Shown piece after piece: positions 32,781-43,562 of a stretch of 64,000 nucleotides of DNA. Position numbers and translations under genes: made by a program. The DNA is from Neofusicoccum parvum (taxonomy: Eukaryota > Ascomycota > Dothideomycetes > Botryosphaeriales > Botryosphaeriaceae): assembly GCA_020912385.1 (NCBI GenBank), contig CP087207.1, positions 2,790,001-2,854,000 on the forward strand. The letters are read 5' to 3'. The notes under the pieces were generated by a model. It saw nothing but the letters and a program-made list of their open reading frames with translations. It ran no database searches and was not told where the DNA came from. How positions within the stretch are numbered: the stretch's first letter is position 1; every line of letters begins with the position of its first letter.

Positions 32781-35227
32781 TCAGGGACAGGAGGAAGAGG
32801 CTGAGATAGGGGAAACAAGCTGAGCCTCTCCCATCCGTTCGCGCCGCTCTTCGACATCCGTACTCGAAGCGCTGCTGCCGCCAGACACCTCACGCACAAC
32901 AGCGGCCCCCTTCCCGTCCCTCCCATCACCACCACGCCCGCCCTCACCCGCCCGGCCCCCGCCGCCACAGCCCACGACCTCGAGGTCCGCCGGCGGCGCC
33001 TTCAGCCTCGGGTGCGCCGGGTCCGCCACGTCCAGCACGCCGAGCCGCCGGCCGCCGGCGCCCTCGGTGACGGGCACGGCGTCCGCCGCGCCCGCCCACC
33101 GCCCGCCCAGCCCGAGCTCCTCGTGCGCGAGCCGCTGCAGCTGCAGCGTCTCGTTCGTGCACCACTCGAGGCGGGCGTGCGCGTCGCGGCCGCACCGCCG
33201 CTGGATCCGGCTGACGAGCGGCTCGACGGTGTAGGAGAGGAGGATGATGAAGGTGCCGGCGGCCAGCGTGATGCAGAGGCCGAATGTGTTGAAGGATGTG
33301 TATGCCGTGCTGCGGATTTTCTGGGTGGAGGCGCGGAATGTTAGTGGGAGCTGCGAAAGGGGGAAAGGGGGGCAGTAGAGACGGTTCGGGTGGTAGTCCA
33401 AAGCGAGAATGAGAGAGTATACGCACTTGGTTCTCGCATGCGTATTTGAACTCCTTCTTGGAGCCTTGCCTGAGCCAGCTTAAGACGCTCGGGTCAGACG
33501 GCCCTGCGGCGAAGTCGAAGATGTTGCCCTGGAGGATCGACAATGTAGCAGCATGCATGCTCTCCATGTCCAGTTGCCATTGGTTATCCGGTATCGGGCC
33601 TTGGATCCCAATCCTCAGGCTGTTCCTTGACGTGAGGCTGAAGACACCCAGGAGGTCGATAAGGTCTGTCAGTTGCGTTCGGTCGCCGAGCATGAACCGC
33701 GAAAAATACCAGAACAGAGATCGCTGCCTCTGGCTTGCCCAAAAGCTTCGCGGGATCATGGTGTCGGTAAGATCTACTTTGGCCATAATGCTGGTGCAAC
33801 GTTCTTCCGGGGTTTTGGAGTTTGGGTTGCAGACTTGCATCTGCTCGGTGCAACCGACGGCGGATGCGGGTGCGTCTGCAAAGTAAAACCTCATCTCGCC
33901 CTCCAGTGTATCTTTGTTGTCGTTCTTGTAGCTGTAGGACCAGTCTGTGCCTGTGTCGGTGTGGGCCGAGTACCAGGGATCATCGGTTTCTTTCGAGAAC
34001 ATGACTGTGTTGGTTGAAAGAAAGAAGAGCATGAGTTCGTAATCAGGCCGGCCTAGCCCAGGAAGGGGTTTGAAGTTGGATGCGTTAGGACTGAAGGATC
34101 CATTGTAATACCGAGCCACAAGCGACCTGATCTCCATTAGAATTTCTCATGCATTTCCACAAAGCACATGTTGCGGGATTCCCTTACGCAATGGAATACT
34201 CAGGCGATGCACTGAACTGGTACTCCGGTTCCCATCGGCCCCCTTCGAGATCAGGATACATGTATGTGTATGGATCAGTAGGGGTGGGTGGCGAAAAGTC
34301 GGTGTCATTGAGGTTGAACGTGTAATCAAGGCTCATGCCGTAATAATGCATCATGTAGCGAACTCGATTTCCATCCGCCATCCGGATACTGGTTTGGTTT
34401 CTGAACCCATCTTTTGCCATAGGAGCGCAACGCATGATTCGTCTGAACTGGAAGCGGTCTCGTTGAGGTGAGTTGAAGCCGAAATCATCGTTACTGTCAA
34501 GGTATCCTGTGTCGAACTCGATGTTGTTCCACTCGCTGTGGCAAAAGTCTTTGGGGAAGGGACAGCTGGCATTCCTATTGATGATCGTTGGAAGCCTCTT
34601 CTGGACATACAGCCCGCAGTCCTCGGCGTTGGATGTGTTGGAATAACACTGTTGAGAATAAGTGACAAAAGTTTTCTTCCTTTGATTCTGGTAGGGAAAC
34701 AAGCTCGCGCTGACATCTTCAAACGTTGCGTTGGGGAGTGGTTGAATCGTGCCACAGTTTGGACTAGATATAAGGACTTCGGTACCCGTAGAGGTTGCAA
34801 TCTTTGATGAGAATATGCCAGCAACGGCAAATATTGCAAGGCTGGTGATGGTAAACAGCCCTAGAGGCAATAGTCGGGAATAAGGTTTGCTGGTGCTACC
34901 GCGCCACGCCCAGATAGTTTGGACCAAAGTGCAGAGTCCAGTTGCGCTGTTTGCTGAGTTTCGAAGGATGGCTTGCCGCTGGTGATATATTCCATCTCGG
35001 GGTGCCTCAGAAGCAAAGTATTGATGGAAGGCGAAACACGAAACTCTCCAGAACGCAGTTCCAACAAAGGTAACGAAAAGCGCCAGAAACGAGATGAGGA
35101 GGCCACCGTCGCGTCGGCCAAGGGTGAGCGTTGATCCCAGGAACTTTCCATGAGACCAATTGATCCAAAATCCTGTGTAGACGGCGAAACCAGGGATAGA
35201 TTCCGTCGACACGCCTGAAGAGTTCAT
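32781..35227 (-). CDS. Large membrane glycoprotein of unknown family
   Basis: Not recognised. Exons are 35227-34188, 34126-33427 and 33350-32781 (769 aa); the junctions PEYSIA|SLVARYY and CENQ|LPLTFR join in frame. Two hydrophobic segments occur early (GLLISFLALFVTFVGTAFW, then LGLFTITSLAIFAVAGIFS). A large Cys-containing domain with many N-glycosylation sequons follows (NAT, NTS, NAS, NQT, NDT, NGS). One strong segment near residue 605 (GLCITLAAGTFIILLSYT) leads to a Gly/Arg-rich cytosolic tail. This predicts a large extracytoplasmic domain held by two membrane anchors. ATG 35227 is the first ATG of the frame. The architecture resembles uncharacterised, lineage-expanded fungal membrane proteins; no enzyme motif is seen. 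Confidence 0.75.
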
Positions 35228-36581
35228 CGTCGATGAAAGTTGCAGTGTGAGAATCAATGGAAGAAGGGTGATGGGTGATGGTATAATGAATCTGACTACG
35301 ATGATATTTATCTTGAGCGAGGTGGGAGATACAGCAAGCGGCTAGTCGGGCTGGAGCTAAGACATTCCATGCTACTGCGACAGAAAGGACCCAGCTCGAT
35401 CAGTTGCCTTTCAGCTATGCATTCTCGGTAGCCTATGGTTTCTGATTTCCTATCTTTTTGATCTGCCGCCCCCACTCCAAGAATAGACGCAGACATGGAT
35501 GGGAACACAGGTTCTGCTGTCCATATAGGTGCAGATAAGCCGGGCGCCAGAGCCAGTGCCGTCAGAGATAGCAGAAGGATACCACAGCGCAGCCTTACCA
35601 AACAGTGAAAGCGGGCAAGATGGGTCAGCACCGCCTCCTGGCGGAGGCCCCTATACTTAAGCTACTACAACCACAAATGTTGCTGAGCGTGATTTTAGTG
35701 TGTGTATAACGGCGGGTGTCTTCCAGACCTCGGAGTGTCGTTGATACAGCGCGAGCAATCTTGCTTGCTGGTGCTGATCAGACACGCGCAAGTGCGTGGG
35801 TGCTAGGCAGCAAGGAAGACGGCGATGGCGAGGCTGAGCTGCTTAAAAGAGCAAATGTTCTAAATCCGGGGGTGGTACAAGGCTGCATGTGTGATGTCTA
35901 TCCCGGCCCGGTGGCGAGGCAGAGACCTGTGTGGCTACGGGCAAGTGGGGGCCGGCGCGCGTGTCGAAGCGTGGATTCGCAGAAGTGCATGCCGGTCGGC
36001 GACTGAGATGTGCGCGACGAGGAGAGCAGCTGCGTCACCCAGCTCGGCGCGGCAACTGACCAGGCCAGCCGACGCCGGTCGCTGCCCCAGCTTCCCCGCC
36101 GCCTGCCATCCCGCACCTTCCCCGCATCCACCACCGAAAAAAGTGGAAACACACCCGCCGAACACCTTTTTTCCGCCCGTCACAACACTCGGCTTTCCGC
36201 AACAAGCTCCACCGAGGCGCCTGCGAGCCTTGTTTGGGGATGCATCGCAGCCGATCCCTACGTAGCAATGCTACAGCAGCATGCGCCGGCTTTCTCGCCG
36301 GCAAGGGCCCCGACAGCAAGACTCGCAGCCATATACCGCCCGCTGACGCAGATATTGCCGGCCGCGCTCTCTCAATCTTCTTCTCCTTCCTGGCGGACGA
36401 TTGAGATACCCGGCGTTTTCAGGACGCGACTCGCCACCCCACCTCGCCCAGACGTCTTCGCCGCGCTTGGTGAAGCTTGCTGCCGCGCCTTCCGCCATCA
36501 AAAGTCTCGGCATCTGAATCCGGAAAACACTGGAGCCAGACTAAACCAGTGTTCCCAGAGCCCGGTCTCTGCTACCGCACG
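35228..36581. other. Divergent intergenic region
   Basis: About 1.35 kb between the unknown membrane protein (-) and the MFS transporter (+). Long but composition-driven frames occur at 36010-36850. Nothing recognisable was found; it most likely holds the two promoters and leaders. Confidence 0.5.
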
Positions 36582-38386
36582 ATGCGCCTTTTCAATCGTG
36601 CGAGTCCCCCCACGGACGACCCCACACCATCCTCTCCAAGCGACGAGACCTCCGACGCCGCCGCGAACAAAGATGCCGCCATCCACCAGGAAGCGATTTC
36701 TCCAACCACCACCGCAACAGCGCCGAGCAAATGGAAGCTCTCGCGCGGCGATGGCGACACCGCCACCGCGCTCTTCCGCGACCCGGCCGAAGTCCATGAG
36801 CCGATTGACCCAGAAGAGGAGAGGCGGCTGGTGCGCAAGATTGACTACATGATTCTGCCGTACCTGGCCGTCTGCTACGCCTTCTTTTACATCGACAAGA
36901 CAACGCTATCGTATGCAGCCATCTTCGGCATCAGGGAAGACCTCGAGCTGGAGGGGACTGAATATAACTGGCTTTCCAGTACGTGTGGCCTCGCTTTGCT
37001 GAAACTGGCTGGTTGCCGGAGTGCTGACGATCGTCACAGGCATCTTCTACTTTGGCTTCCTGGCATGGGCGTTCCCCACGAATTTCATGTTGCAGAAGTT
37101 TCCGGTGGGGAAGTATCTGGGACTAAACATCTTTTTGTGGGGTGTACTTTTGATGGCGCAAGCAGGTGCTAAGGTGAGTCCTCCAGGATCTCCTGCTAAT
37201 CCATTTTAGACAAGAGCCTTTTGCTGATTGTTATGCAGAATTTTGGCACCCTTGCAGCTCTCCGCGCGCTCTCAGGAGCGGCAGAAGCTTGTGCTGATCC
37301 CGCTTTCATGCTGATCACTAGCATGTGGTACACCAGAAGACAACAGCCTGTCCGGATTGGTCTCTGGTACACGGCAAACGGGTTTGGTATCGCGTTGGGT
37401 GGCCTTCTTGGTTATGGGATTGGGCAGATCAAAGGCGCTCTGCCGTCCTGGAAGTACGAGTTCTTGATTATCGGAGGTAAGTAACTTCACACTTGGCCCG
37501 TCGCTTGCATCACTGAACAGTCAAAGCTCTCTGCTGCACCTGGGGAATCGTCATGTTCATCTTTCTTCCCGACAGCCCCGTGACCGCCCCCATGCTCAGC
37601 CAAAAAGAGAAACGGCTTGCCGTCGAGCGCCTACGCGAGAACCAAACCGGCGTGGAAAACAAGCACTTCAAGGCCTACCAAGCGGCCGAGGCCTTCAAAG
37701 ACCCCAAGACCTACATCTTCTTCGTCATCGGCCTCGTCTGCAATGCGCCCAACGGCGGCATCTCCAACTTCGGCACCATCATCATCAAAGGCTTCGGCTA
37801 CTCCACCCTCGTCACCACAATCCTCCAGATCCCGTACGGTGTGCTGATCGCGCTCTCCATCCTGTCCTGCGTCTACCTCAACGACTACTACGCCACCAAG
37901 CTCAAGAAGAACACGCGCTGCTGGTTCATCCTGCTCTACCTGATCCCCAACATCGCGGGCACCTTCGGCCTGCGCTACGTCCCCACGGAGCACCACGTCG
38001 GCCGCCTGTGGTGCTACTACCTGACGGGCCCGTACAACGCCGCCTTCGTCCTCGTCCTCTCCCTCAGCATCGGCAACACCGCCGGCCACACGAAGAAGGT
38101 CGTCACCAACGCCTGCTTGTTCCTGGGCTACTGCACCGGCAACATCGCCGGCCCGTTCTTCTTCAAGACCGACCAGCAGCCGACCTACCCGCTGGGCATC
38201 TGGATGATGGTAGTGAGCCACTTGCTGGAGGTGTGTCTGATCCTGGTGCTGCGGACGATGCTGAGCTGGGAGAACAAGAAGAGGGATAGGAAGTTTGGGG
38301 AGGGCGCGACGACGCAGGATTTGGATGAGACGGCGTTTGGAGACTTGACGGATTGGGAGAACGAGAACTTTAGGTATGTGTACTGA
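36582..38386 (+). CDS. MFS transporter, Dal5/allantoate permease (anion:cation symporter) family
   Basis: Plasma-membrane proton-coupled carrier of organic anions or vitamins in the Dal5-like branch of the major facilitator superfamily. Exons are 36582-36978, 37040-37173, 37239-37476 and 37521-38386 (544 aa), all in frame. A hydrophilic Ser/Thr-rich N terminus of about 80 residues precedes RRLVRKIDYMILPYLAVCYA and FFYIDKTTLSYAAIFGIRED, typical of the family. Further landmarks are LRALSGAAEACADPAFMLIT, SMWYTRRQQPVRIGLWYTAN, FIFLPDSPVTAPMLSQKEK and GNTAGHTKKVVTNACLFLGY. The ATG at 36582 begins MRLFNRASPP; an in-frame ATG at 36477 lies in leader-like sequence. The substrate cannot be inferred. 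Confidence 0.88.
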
Positions 38387-38819
38387 TGTTCTCTTGGAGG
38401 TGATGGTGTGGTGAAGAGAATTGGTTAAGGGCGGGGGCTATGTGGTAGTTCGAGATGGTTCGAGGGGGAATCAATGAAATTACGAACGTTCAAGACAGTC
38501 TTTGGGAGTGGATTGAGGCCCTTCTTAATGCAGTTTCACAGATTTTGTCTTGCCGCGTCACTCTGGAGCTCTGAGATAATTGTCTCAAGCCGAAGATAAG
38601 AGAAAATTGGCGTAATGCACAAAGAGTGACGTTTCCTCTGATATCTGAGGTTCAACTGGCAAGTTTCCTCGTTATTCCGCTTGTTTCACCAAAATACGAG
38701 CATTCACAAACCCGATGGGCATACTGGAAAGTCTTCAAATCATGAAATACTCCTGAACTTGACGTTCCAACCACAAGTCCACCCCTGAACAACGGCAACA
38801 ACTTCTCATCCTTCCCTTT

Positions 38820-39162
38820 CTATTCATCGTATTTCTTCATGGCCAAGTTCCAGTAAACTCCGCTCCACCTCTTCACTGCGGCACCCCCCTCGGTTGGCCC
38901 GTTCTGGATCTCAGCCAACGAGCTCGCGGCAACAGGCAGCGTGCTGCGGTCCAGCATGTTGCCGCGTGTGTCGAGCGGGGAGTGCGTGCGGGACCAGTGT
39001 CGGAGAGAGTCTGGTGAACGCGGCTTTGGGGACGGAGGAGATGGTGTGGGTTTGTGGCGGTGGTCTTTCGGGTAATGGCGATTTGAGGGTCGTGGAGGAG
39101 GGGCTACTTCTCGTTGTTCATCATGCGGAGGAGGGGAGTAGTTGGTTCTATTGAGAATGACA
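38820..39162 (-). pseudogene. Gene remnant with protein-like C terminus
   Basis: Not recognised. On the minus strand one frame is open for more than 110 codons and ends with TAG at 38820-38822. Its last 50 residues have strongly protein-like content (NMLDRSTLPVAASSLAEIQN, then VKRWSGVYWNLAMKKYDE). No usable ATG precedes it; the only internal ATG (38957) would give 45 aa. An ATG in a different frame at 39162 opens MSFSIEPTTPLLRMMNNEK, then a TAG, and then a further protein-like stretch (SSVPKAAFTRLSPTLVPHAL) that would need a frameshift to reach the terminal frame. A gene broken by a nonsense codon and a frameshift is the simplest reading; a 3' exon with unseen introns is possible. Confidence 0.4.
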
Positions 39163-39273
39163 TGTTCACCCTGATGTAGGTTAGAAAGTTTAGTTGTGTG
39201 AAGAGTAGGGAGAAATGCCTTGTGAAAGGATAGTTGGACTGCATTAGAGCTGTATGGTGGATCATACGGGAGG

Positions 39274-39281
39274 GTCTATGG
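39274..39281. repeat. Target site duplication, left copy
   Basis: GTCTATGG immediately left of the MITE; identical to 39691-39698. Confidence 0.88.
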
Positions 39282-39690
39282 CAGGGCTCTGAATTGGCAA
39301 GCACAGACAAGCCAAGCGGGTCTCAAAACCCGCTTGCCAAGCAGAGGCCTCAAAAGGTGATTGATTGATCAAGCCCATTTTTCAGGCCCGCTTGGCAAGC
39401 ATGTGCAATATGCGTTCCATATCCGCTTGGTTCGTTTAATTTACCTAAGTAGGCTTAGCGTATCCTATTATAGCTCTATAAGCGAATTACGCTAATTACT
39501 ACGTATCTATTTTATAATACTAACGTAACGTAGACTGCTTTTATAGCCAAGTAGACCTTATATTTAGTATTATATAAGTTAAAATAGCTGAAATTACGCT
39601 AAATCAAGACTTTCTAATACCGCTTGGTACCCGCTTGAATATCAAGCGCTTGATCAAGCGCTTGAATCCGCTTGCCAATTCAGAGCCCTG
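39282..39690. mobile_element. hAT-type MITE, non-autonomous
   Basis: A 409-bp element with perfect 21-bp terminal inverted repeats beginning CAGGGCTCTGAATTGG at 39282-39302 and, as reverse complement, at 39670-39690. It is flanked on both sides by the 8-bp direct repeat GTCTATGG (39274-39281 and 39691-39698). CAGGG-type termini and 8-bp target duplications are established hAT-superfamily traits. The interior is AT-rich with no transposase frame. The ends are packed with GCTTG/CAAGC copies in both orientations, as expected for subterminal transposase-binding repeats. Intact ends and an exact duplication point to a fairly recent insertion, about 120 bp upstream of the remnant at 39162. Confidence 0.9.
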
Positions 39691-39698
39691 GTCTATGG
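39691..39698. repeat. Target site duplication, right copy
   Basis: GTCTATGG immediately right of the MITE; identical to 39274-39281. Confidence 0.88.
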
Positions 39699-40082
39699 GG
39701 AGAAAGAGCTAGCGTTGGACGGAGCCAAAGAGGATTTACATAGGGGGCGAAGGCGAGCCTCGCAGTTTCCGAAGCTCAGATCCCTTTCTCAGGGCTATTC
39801 AGTCACATTAAGCTCTAATAATTGGCAAGAGCACGGGCAGGCAAATATTTGTGTGGTGTTTGATACCCTCGCTTGGCTTCTTACGTTTTACGCTCATGGC
39901 TTTGCACGTGCTCGTGATCATTTCTGTCAGTGCTTGATGGGGTTGTCCGCACAAACTCGTATCCTGGGAAAATCGAGCTGTTATATTGAACTTTAGGCTA
40001 GGCTTGATAACTGACGGTCGCGCTTGATACCGTATCAGCAGCCAGTGGGTGCTACTATAAGCGAACTTCCCTCCCGCCCTCA

Positions 40083-40090
40083 TATATAAA
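40083..40090 (+). promoter_or_regulatory. TATA box of the first BTB-like gene
   Basis: A perfect TATATAAA lies 261 bp upstream of ATG 40351. The distance suggests a leader of about 230 nt, possibly containing an intron with its donor at 40234. Confidence 0.55.
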
Positions 40091-40350
40091 CTCGGCATCT
40101 ACTGCCAGAGCCACTCCTTCTACTCATCTTCTCATTCCACTAGAACTTCTAAGTGCAGCTCCCGAGAACTAAGGCAATTCAGGAAACCCACATCCAACAA
40201 CAACACACTCCCCTTACCAACTCGCCAACCAATGTAAGCTTTGAAGTCTCAATTCTCCCTCTTTTACCTGTCAATGATCGACCCACCCTTCTTGACCCTC
40301 TGATTATCCACCAGCTTACCAGAGTCCCGTATACTCAGATACTAAACAAC

Positions 40351-41244
40351 ATGTCACCCCCTCGCATCAACCCCAAGTCTCCCATCGCCGGGATGCAGCT
40401 CTACGAGAAGAAGACTCTCTTTGAGACAAGCAACAAAATCACCCTCAAGTGGACCGACCCCGCCACCAAGCAGGTCTTCCAGGTCACCGACATCCCCAAG
40501 CCGATGTTCCTGAAGTTCAGCCCCTCGGCCGCCTCCCACTACGCCTCCCACAACGCCCACAAGCGCACCAAGCACTCCGAGCACGTCTACGACCTAGGCC
40601 CCACCGCACACCTCAATCCGGCCGCCGTCCGCTACCTCCTCAACGAGATGACCACCGCCTGCCGCACCCAAGGCATCTACCTGCCAGCGCCCTACCCGCA
40701 GCCCAACGTGCAGCGCCACCTCCAGGCCCTCATCGCGGCCCAGCAGCTCGACGTGCGCTGCGTGGTGCACGCGTGGCGCGGCAAGCTGATGGACGCCGTG
40801 CGCGACGCCGGCGTGACGCGCGACGCGCTCGCGCTGCTCCACGCGCACTTTGGCGACGAGGCCGAGCCCGCGGTGCTGCGCCACATGCTCAACAGCGCCG
40901 TCTACGCCGAGCTGCGCGCCGGCGACGCCGACCCGCACCCGGAGACCGTGGCGCTCAACCGCTACGTCTACGCTGAGGGCAACCCGGGCCTGGCCGTTAT
41001 GAAGAAGGCGGTCGAGATCGAGGTCGCGGGCAAGATGGCCGCGAGGGCCGGGAAGGAGGAGAAGAGGGCCCGCCGGGTGGAGGCCCGGAAGAGGTTCTTC
41101 CAGAAGAGGCAGAGAGAGCAGGAGAAGCATGAGATGCTCGATAGGGCCAGGGATGGTGACAGGATCTTGTCGGAGATGGAGGTGGATGCTCTGGGCAAGC
41201 ATGCGGGCCCTACCACGGCCTTTGTCTCGAACAAGCTTCGTTGA
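40351..41244 (+). CDS. BTB/POZ-like fungal protein, paralogue 1
   Basis: Uncharacterised fungal protein of 297 aa, single exon, probably with a BTB/POZ-like N-terminal fold. The layout is a beta segment (NKITLKWTDPATKQVFQVTD), IPKPMFLKFSPSA, a charged stretch, then LNPAAVRYLLNEMTTACRTQ and helices to about residue 230. The C-terminal 60 residues form a very basic Lys/Arg/Glu helix (EEKRARRVEARKRFFQKRQR) that could bind nucleic acid or form a coiled coil. The same order of elements recurs in the genes at 42693 and 44321, so the three are read as diverged paralogues. BTB modules usually mediate dimerisation or Cullin3 binding; this function is inference. A TATA box is at 40083. Confidence 0.7.
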   Translation: MSPPRINPKSPIAGMQLYEKKTLFETSNKITLKWTDPATKQVFQVTDIPKPMFLKFSPSAASHYASHNAHKRTKHSEHVYDLGPTAHLNPAAVRYLLNEMTTACRTQGIYLPAPYPQPNVQRHLQALIAAQQLDVRCVVHAWRGKLMDAVRDAGVTRDALALLHAHFGDEAEPAVLRHMLNSAVYAELRAGDADPHPETVALNRYVYAEGNPGLAVMKKAVEIEVAGKMAARAGKEEKRARRVEARKRFFQKRQREQEKHEMLDRARDGDRILSEMEVDALGKHAGPTTAFVSNKLR

Positions 41245-42439
41245 GAGGCTGGGTCTGGAAGGTGGAGGGCGTCAGATGTGCTGGTTGGTTTTGCGGGATT
41301 GGTCCTGCGCTTGACGGCGAAAAAGTCTTGTTTGACCGTGAGAAATGGTGGATTCTCGAATTGGGAGTACTTTGGAGGAACATGATTTGGGGGCTTGGCG
41401 GTCAGAGAAAGGATTAAATAAGCATTCACTGGGGCTCACGGGATTCTTGGGGTAAGATGATAGAGTCTGGGCTCGCGTTCTGGTCTTTGATTCACAGAAA
41501 ACGTGCTTGAGTAAAAGGTTTCGAGATTTCATGAGCCGTCCATAACACACAAGCTATTATGTAGGAACCAGAACGGAAAGAGTTATAACACCGACTTGCT
41601 CATGGTTTATGTTGAGCTAAGCTCCCAATTCGTCGCAATGCCGTTACACAATACATACAAACACTTGGTCTACTTTCAAGTGTCCACAGTAGTAACTTAT
41701 TAAGTCTGTTTGGCAGGCTCAGTAACAAGGGAAAGTTGTGATAAGCAAATACTCCGCCAGTAGAATCCCGTGGATTACAAAAATAAAGTACTTTTGTGTT
41801 TCATTTTGAATGGATACGGAGGTTGAGCGAGAGAGGGGAAAGGGGGCGGAGCCGGATGAGCGACTCCAGTAGGTAACACTATGACCTATCCTCTTTCAAG
41901 AGAATTAAGTTTTGATTCTAGTCAAGCTCAAATCTATTCAGTTTTCCTGGCTGGCAGATTCTCCTCATGAATGCCCATTGTGTAAACTCATCCAATCATT
42001 TAACCCTATTAAGCTCATTAGAGAGGAAAAAGACATCTTCCAATACTTAGCCACATGAGGTGGCTTCCTCATGGCCAGTATTAAATTTTTGGAGACACAG
42101 GACACTTCACGAGAGAACTTTACACAGGGTATGTTGCGGTTCGTCGGAGCTTCTTTGGCTTCCAGAAAGCTATCCATAGCTTTTCCAGCTTTTTTGTTCG
42201 AGCTCAGATATCCCGAATGGTAGTCAATTGACCATTGGATGTGTTTGCTTGGAGTATTTGCGTTGCATAGTCAGCTGCAAATGCCCAGTGACAGCCACGC
42301 GGTAACATAAATACGTTGTCCTTGCCCTTGGTCTTACACTCTAGACCACGAAGTGCATCTCTTAACACCTGATCAGGGCCATGATGGCTCGCTTAGAACT
42401 GTTAACATTCGCCGGTCGTCACGTTCCATCTCTCTGGCA

Positions 42440-42447
42440 CATATAAA
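42440..42447 (+). promoter_or_regulatory. TATA box of the second BTB-like gene
   Basis: CATATAAA lies about 250 bp upstream of ATG 42693, with two GTAAGT donors between, consistent with a spliced leader. Confidence 0.5.
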
Positions 42448-42560
42448 CCCCCACAGATTCCCATCATCGCCGAAGCACTCTTCCTTCTACAACCCACTTC
42501 TGAAGGGAGCCCGAGCTACTATTGGTATAACAGCTTTCGACACACGCTTTACACCCAGCC

Positions 42561-42664
42561 GTAAGTTGCTTTACTCGTTCATCGCATCCACCTTCGAGCC
42601 AACACTTTCTAGCCGTAAGTGCCACTGACCTCCACGGAGAAGGAAGACCTCCATCCACTGACAG
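42561..42664 (+). other. Probable 5' leader intron(s) of the second BTB-like gene
   Basis: Two perfect donors in identical context (AGCC|GTAAGT) occur at 42561 and 42615. Possible acceptors are TTCTAG (ending 42612) and, after a CACTGAC branch-like site, ACAG (ending 42664). One long or one short leader intron, chosen alternatively, is the simplest reading. Confidence 0.45.
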
Positions 42665-42692
42665 GTTTTACGACCCAAGAAATATCCTCATC

Positions 42693-43562
42693 ATGTCGCC
42701 AGCCGGTGGCCATATCATGCCTTCCGCCAGCAACAATACCATTGCCGTCAACACTCCGCTCAGGGGTCTGACCCTTGATGAGGGTATCCAGCTTACACAG
42801 GGACGCTATATCATTCTGACTTGGAACAACACCATGAACGGCCAGAAGGAGCAGATCTCCGGCGTATCCCTCCCAATGCTTGAGAGGTTCTCGCCGAAGA
42901 TCCGCACCTTCTTTGACCCTCGCAAGTTGCAGAACCAGCGCGCCAATCCAATCGACGCCATTTCCATGGGCTCCTTCCCGCTCGAGAAGAATGCTGTCCT
43001 CTTCGTGGTCAACCAGATCCTGCAGGCCTGCACGGCAGCCGAGCTGAAGAACCTGGACCTGCCCGCCGGCGATTTCTACCGTATGCTGAAGGTCTATGCC
43101 GCCGCCATCATCCTCGGCATTCACCGCCCCACCGTCCAGCAGTGGCGCACCAAGATCCTGGACCAATTCAACCATACGTTCACCGTCAACGAAATCATGG
43201 CCGTCTGGGAGTGCTTGGCCGACGACGCTGGCCTTGTCAACCACATGATCCACATCGTCACCCGCAGCATACTCATGAAGACTCTTCCGGATGCCGGTGC
43301 CAATGCCATCGACCAGTACCTCGGCCTGGAGAAAAACAAACAACTTCGTGCGAAGTTCGATGCTGTACTTGCGGAGAAGCAGGCCAAGGCCGATTTGCGG
43401 AAGGCGGAGAAGACGGCAGCGTGGGAGGCACGCGGTGCCAAGAGGCAGGAGTGCTGGTACAACACCACGCAGGCTAAGCAGGAACGCCGTCTGGAGGCGG
43501 CGCGGAATGGCGAGCGTGCTCTGACTCCATATGACCTTCACATTATGGGATTCAGCCTCTGA
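42693..43562 (+). CDS. BTB/POZ-like fungal protein, paralogue 2
   Basis: Uncharacterised 289-aa protein, single coding exon. The shared layout is GRYIILTWNNTMNGQKEQIS, GVSLPMLERFSPKIRTFF, a polar stretch, then MGSFPLEKNAVLFVVNQIL and a helical half (MLKVYAAAIILGIHRPTVQQ; VNEIMAVWECLADDAGLVNH). The C terminus is a Lys/Ala/Arg/Gln-rich helix (AEKQAKADLRKAEKTAAWEA). The P-x-x-x-x-x-FSP motif after a beta hairpin and the placement of helices match the flanking paralogues. The leader is probably spliced. Its function may be protein-protein interaction through a BTB-like dimer, but this is not shown by sequence alone. Confidence 0.7.
   Translation: MSPAGGHIMPSASNNTIAVNTPLRGLTLDEGIQLTQGRYIILTWNNTMNGQKEQISGVSLPMLERFSPKIRTFFDPRKLQNQRANPIDAISMGSFPLEKNAVLFVVNQILQACTAAELKNLDLPAGDFYRMLKVYAAAIILGIHRPTVQQWRTKILDQFNHTFTVNEIMAVWECLADDAGLVNHMIHIVTRSILMKTLPDAGANAIDQYLGLEKNKQLRAKFDAVLAEKQAKADLRKAEKTAAWEARGAKRQECWYNTTQAKQERRLEAARNGERALTPYDLHIMGFSL

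Larger units (their letters stand above)
38387..40350. other. Accessory intergenic region with gene remnant and MITE
   Basis: About 2 kb between the MFS transporter and the first BTB-like gene. It contains the coding remnant at 38820-39162 and the MITE at 39282-39690. The rest has no recognisable genes. The last 270 bp hold a TATA box and a possible 5' leader intron donor (GTAAGC at 40234) of the next gene. Confidence 0.6.
41245..42692. other. Intergenic region between BTB-like genes 1 and 2
   Basis: About 1.45 kb, AT-rich in the middle, with no recognisable gene. The last 250 bp hold a TATA box (42440-42447) and intron signals of a spliced 5' leader for the next gene. Confidence 0.55.

Noticed and set aside
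35308..35631. 107-codon minus frame with a hydrophobic start just upstream of the unknown membrane protein
   Set aside because: It lies where the promoter and leader of that gene should be, and the rest of the frame is not protein-like.
42609..43541. 310-codon frame antisense to BTB-like gene 2
   Set aside because: The plus strand has the better start context, a TATA box, leader intron signals and similarity to its neighbours.
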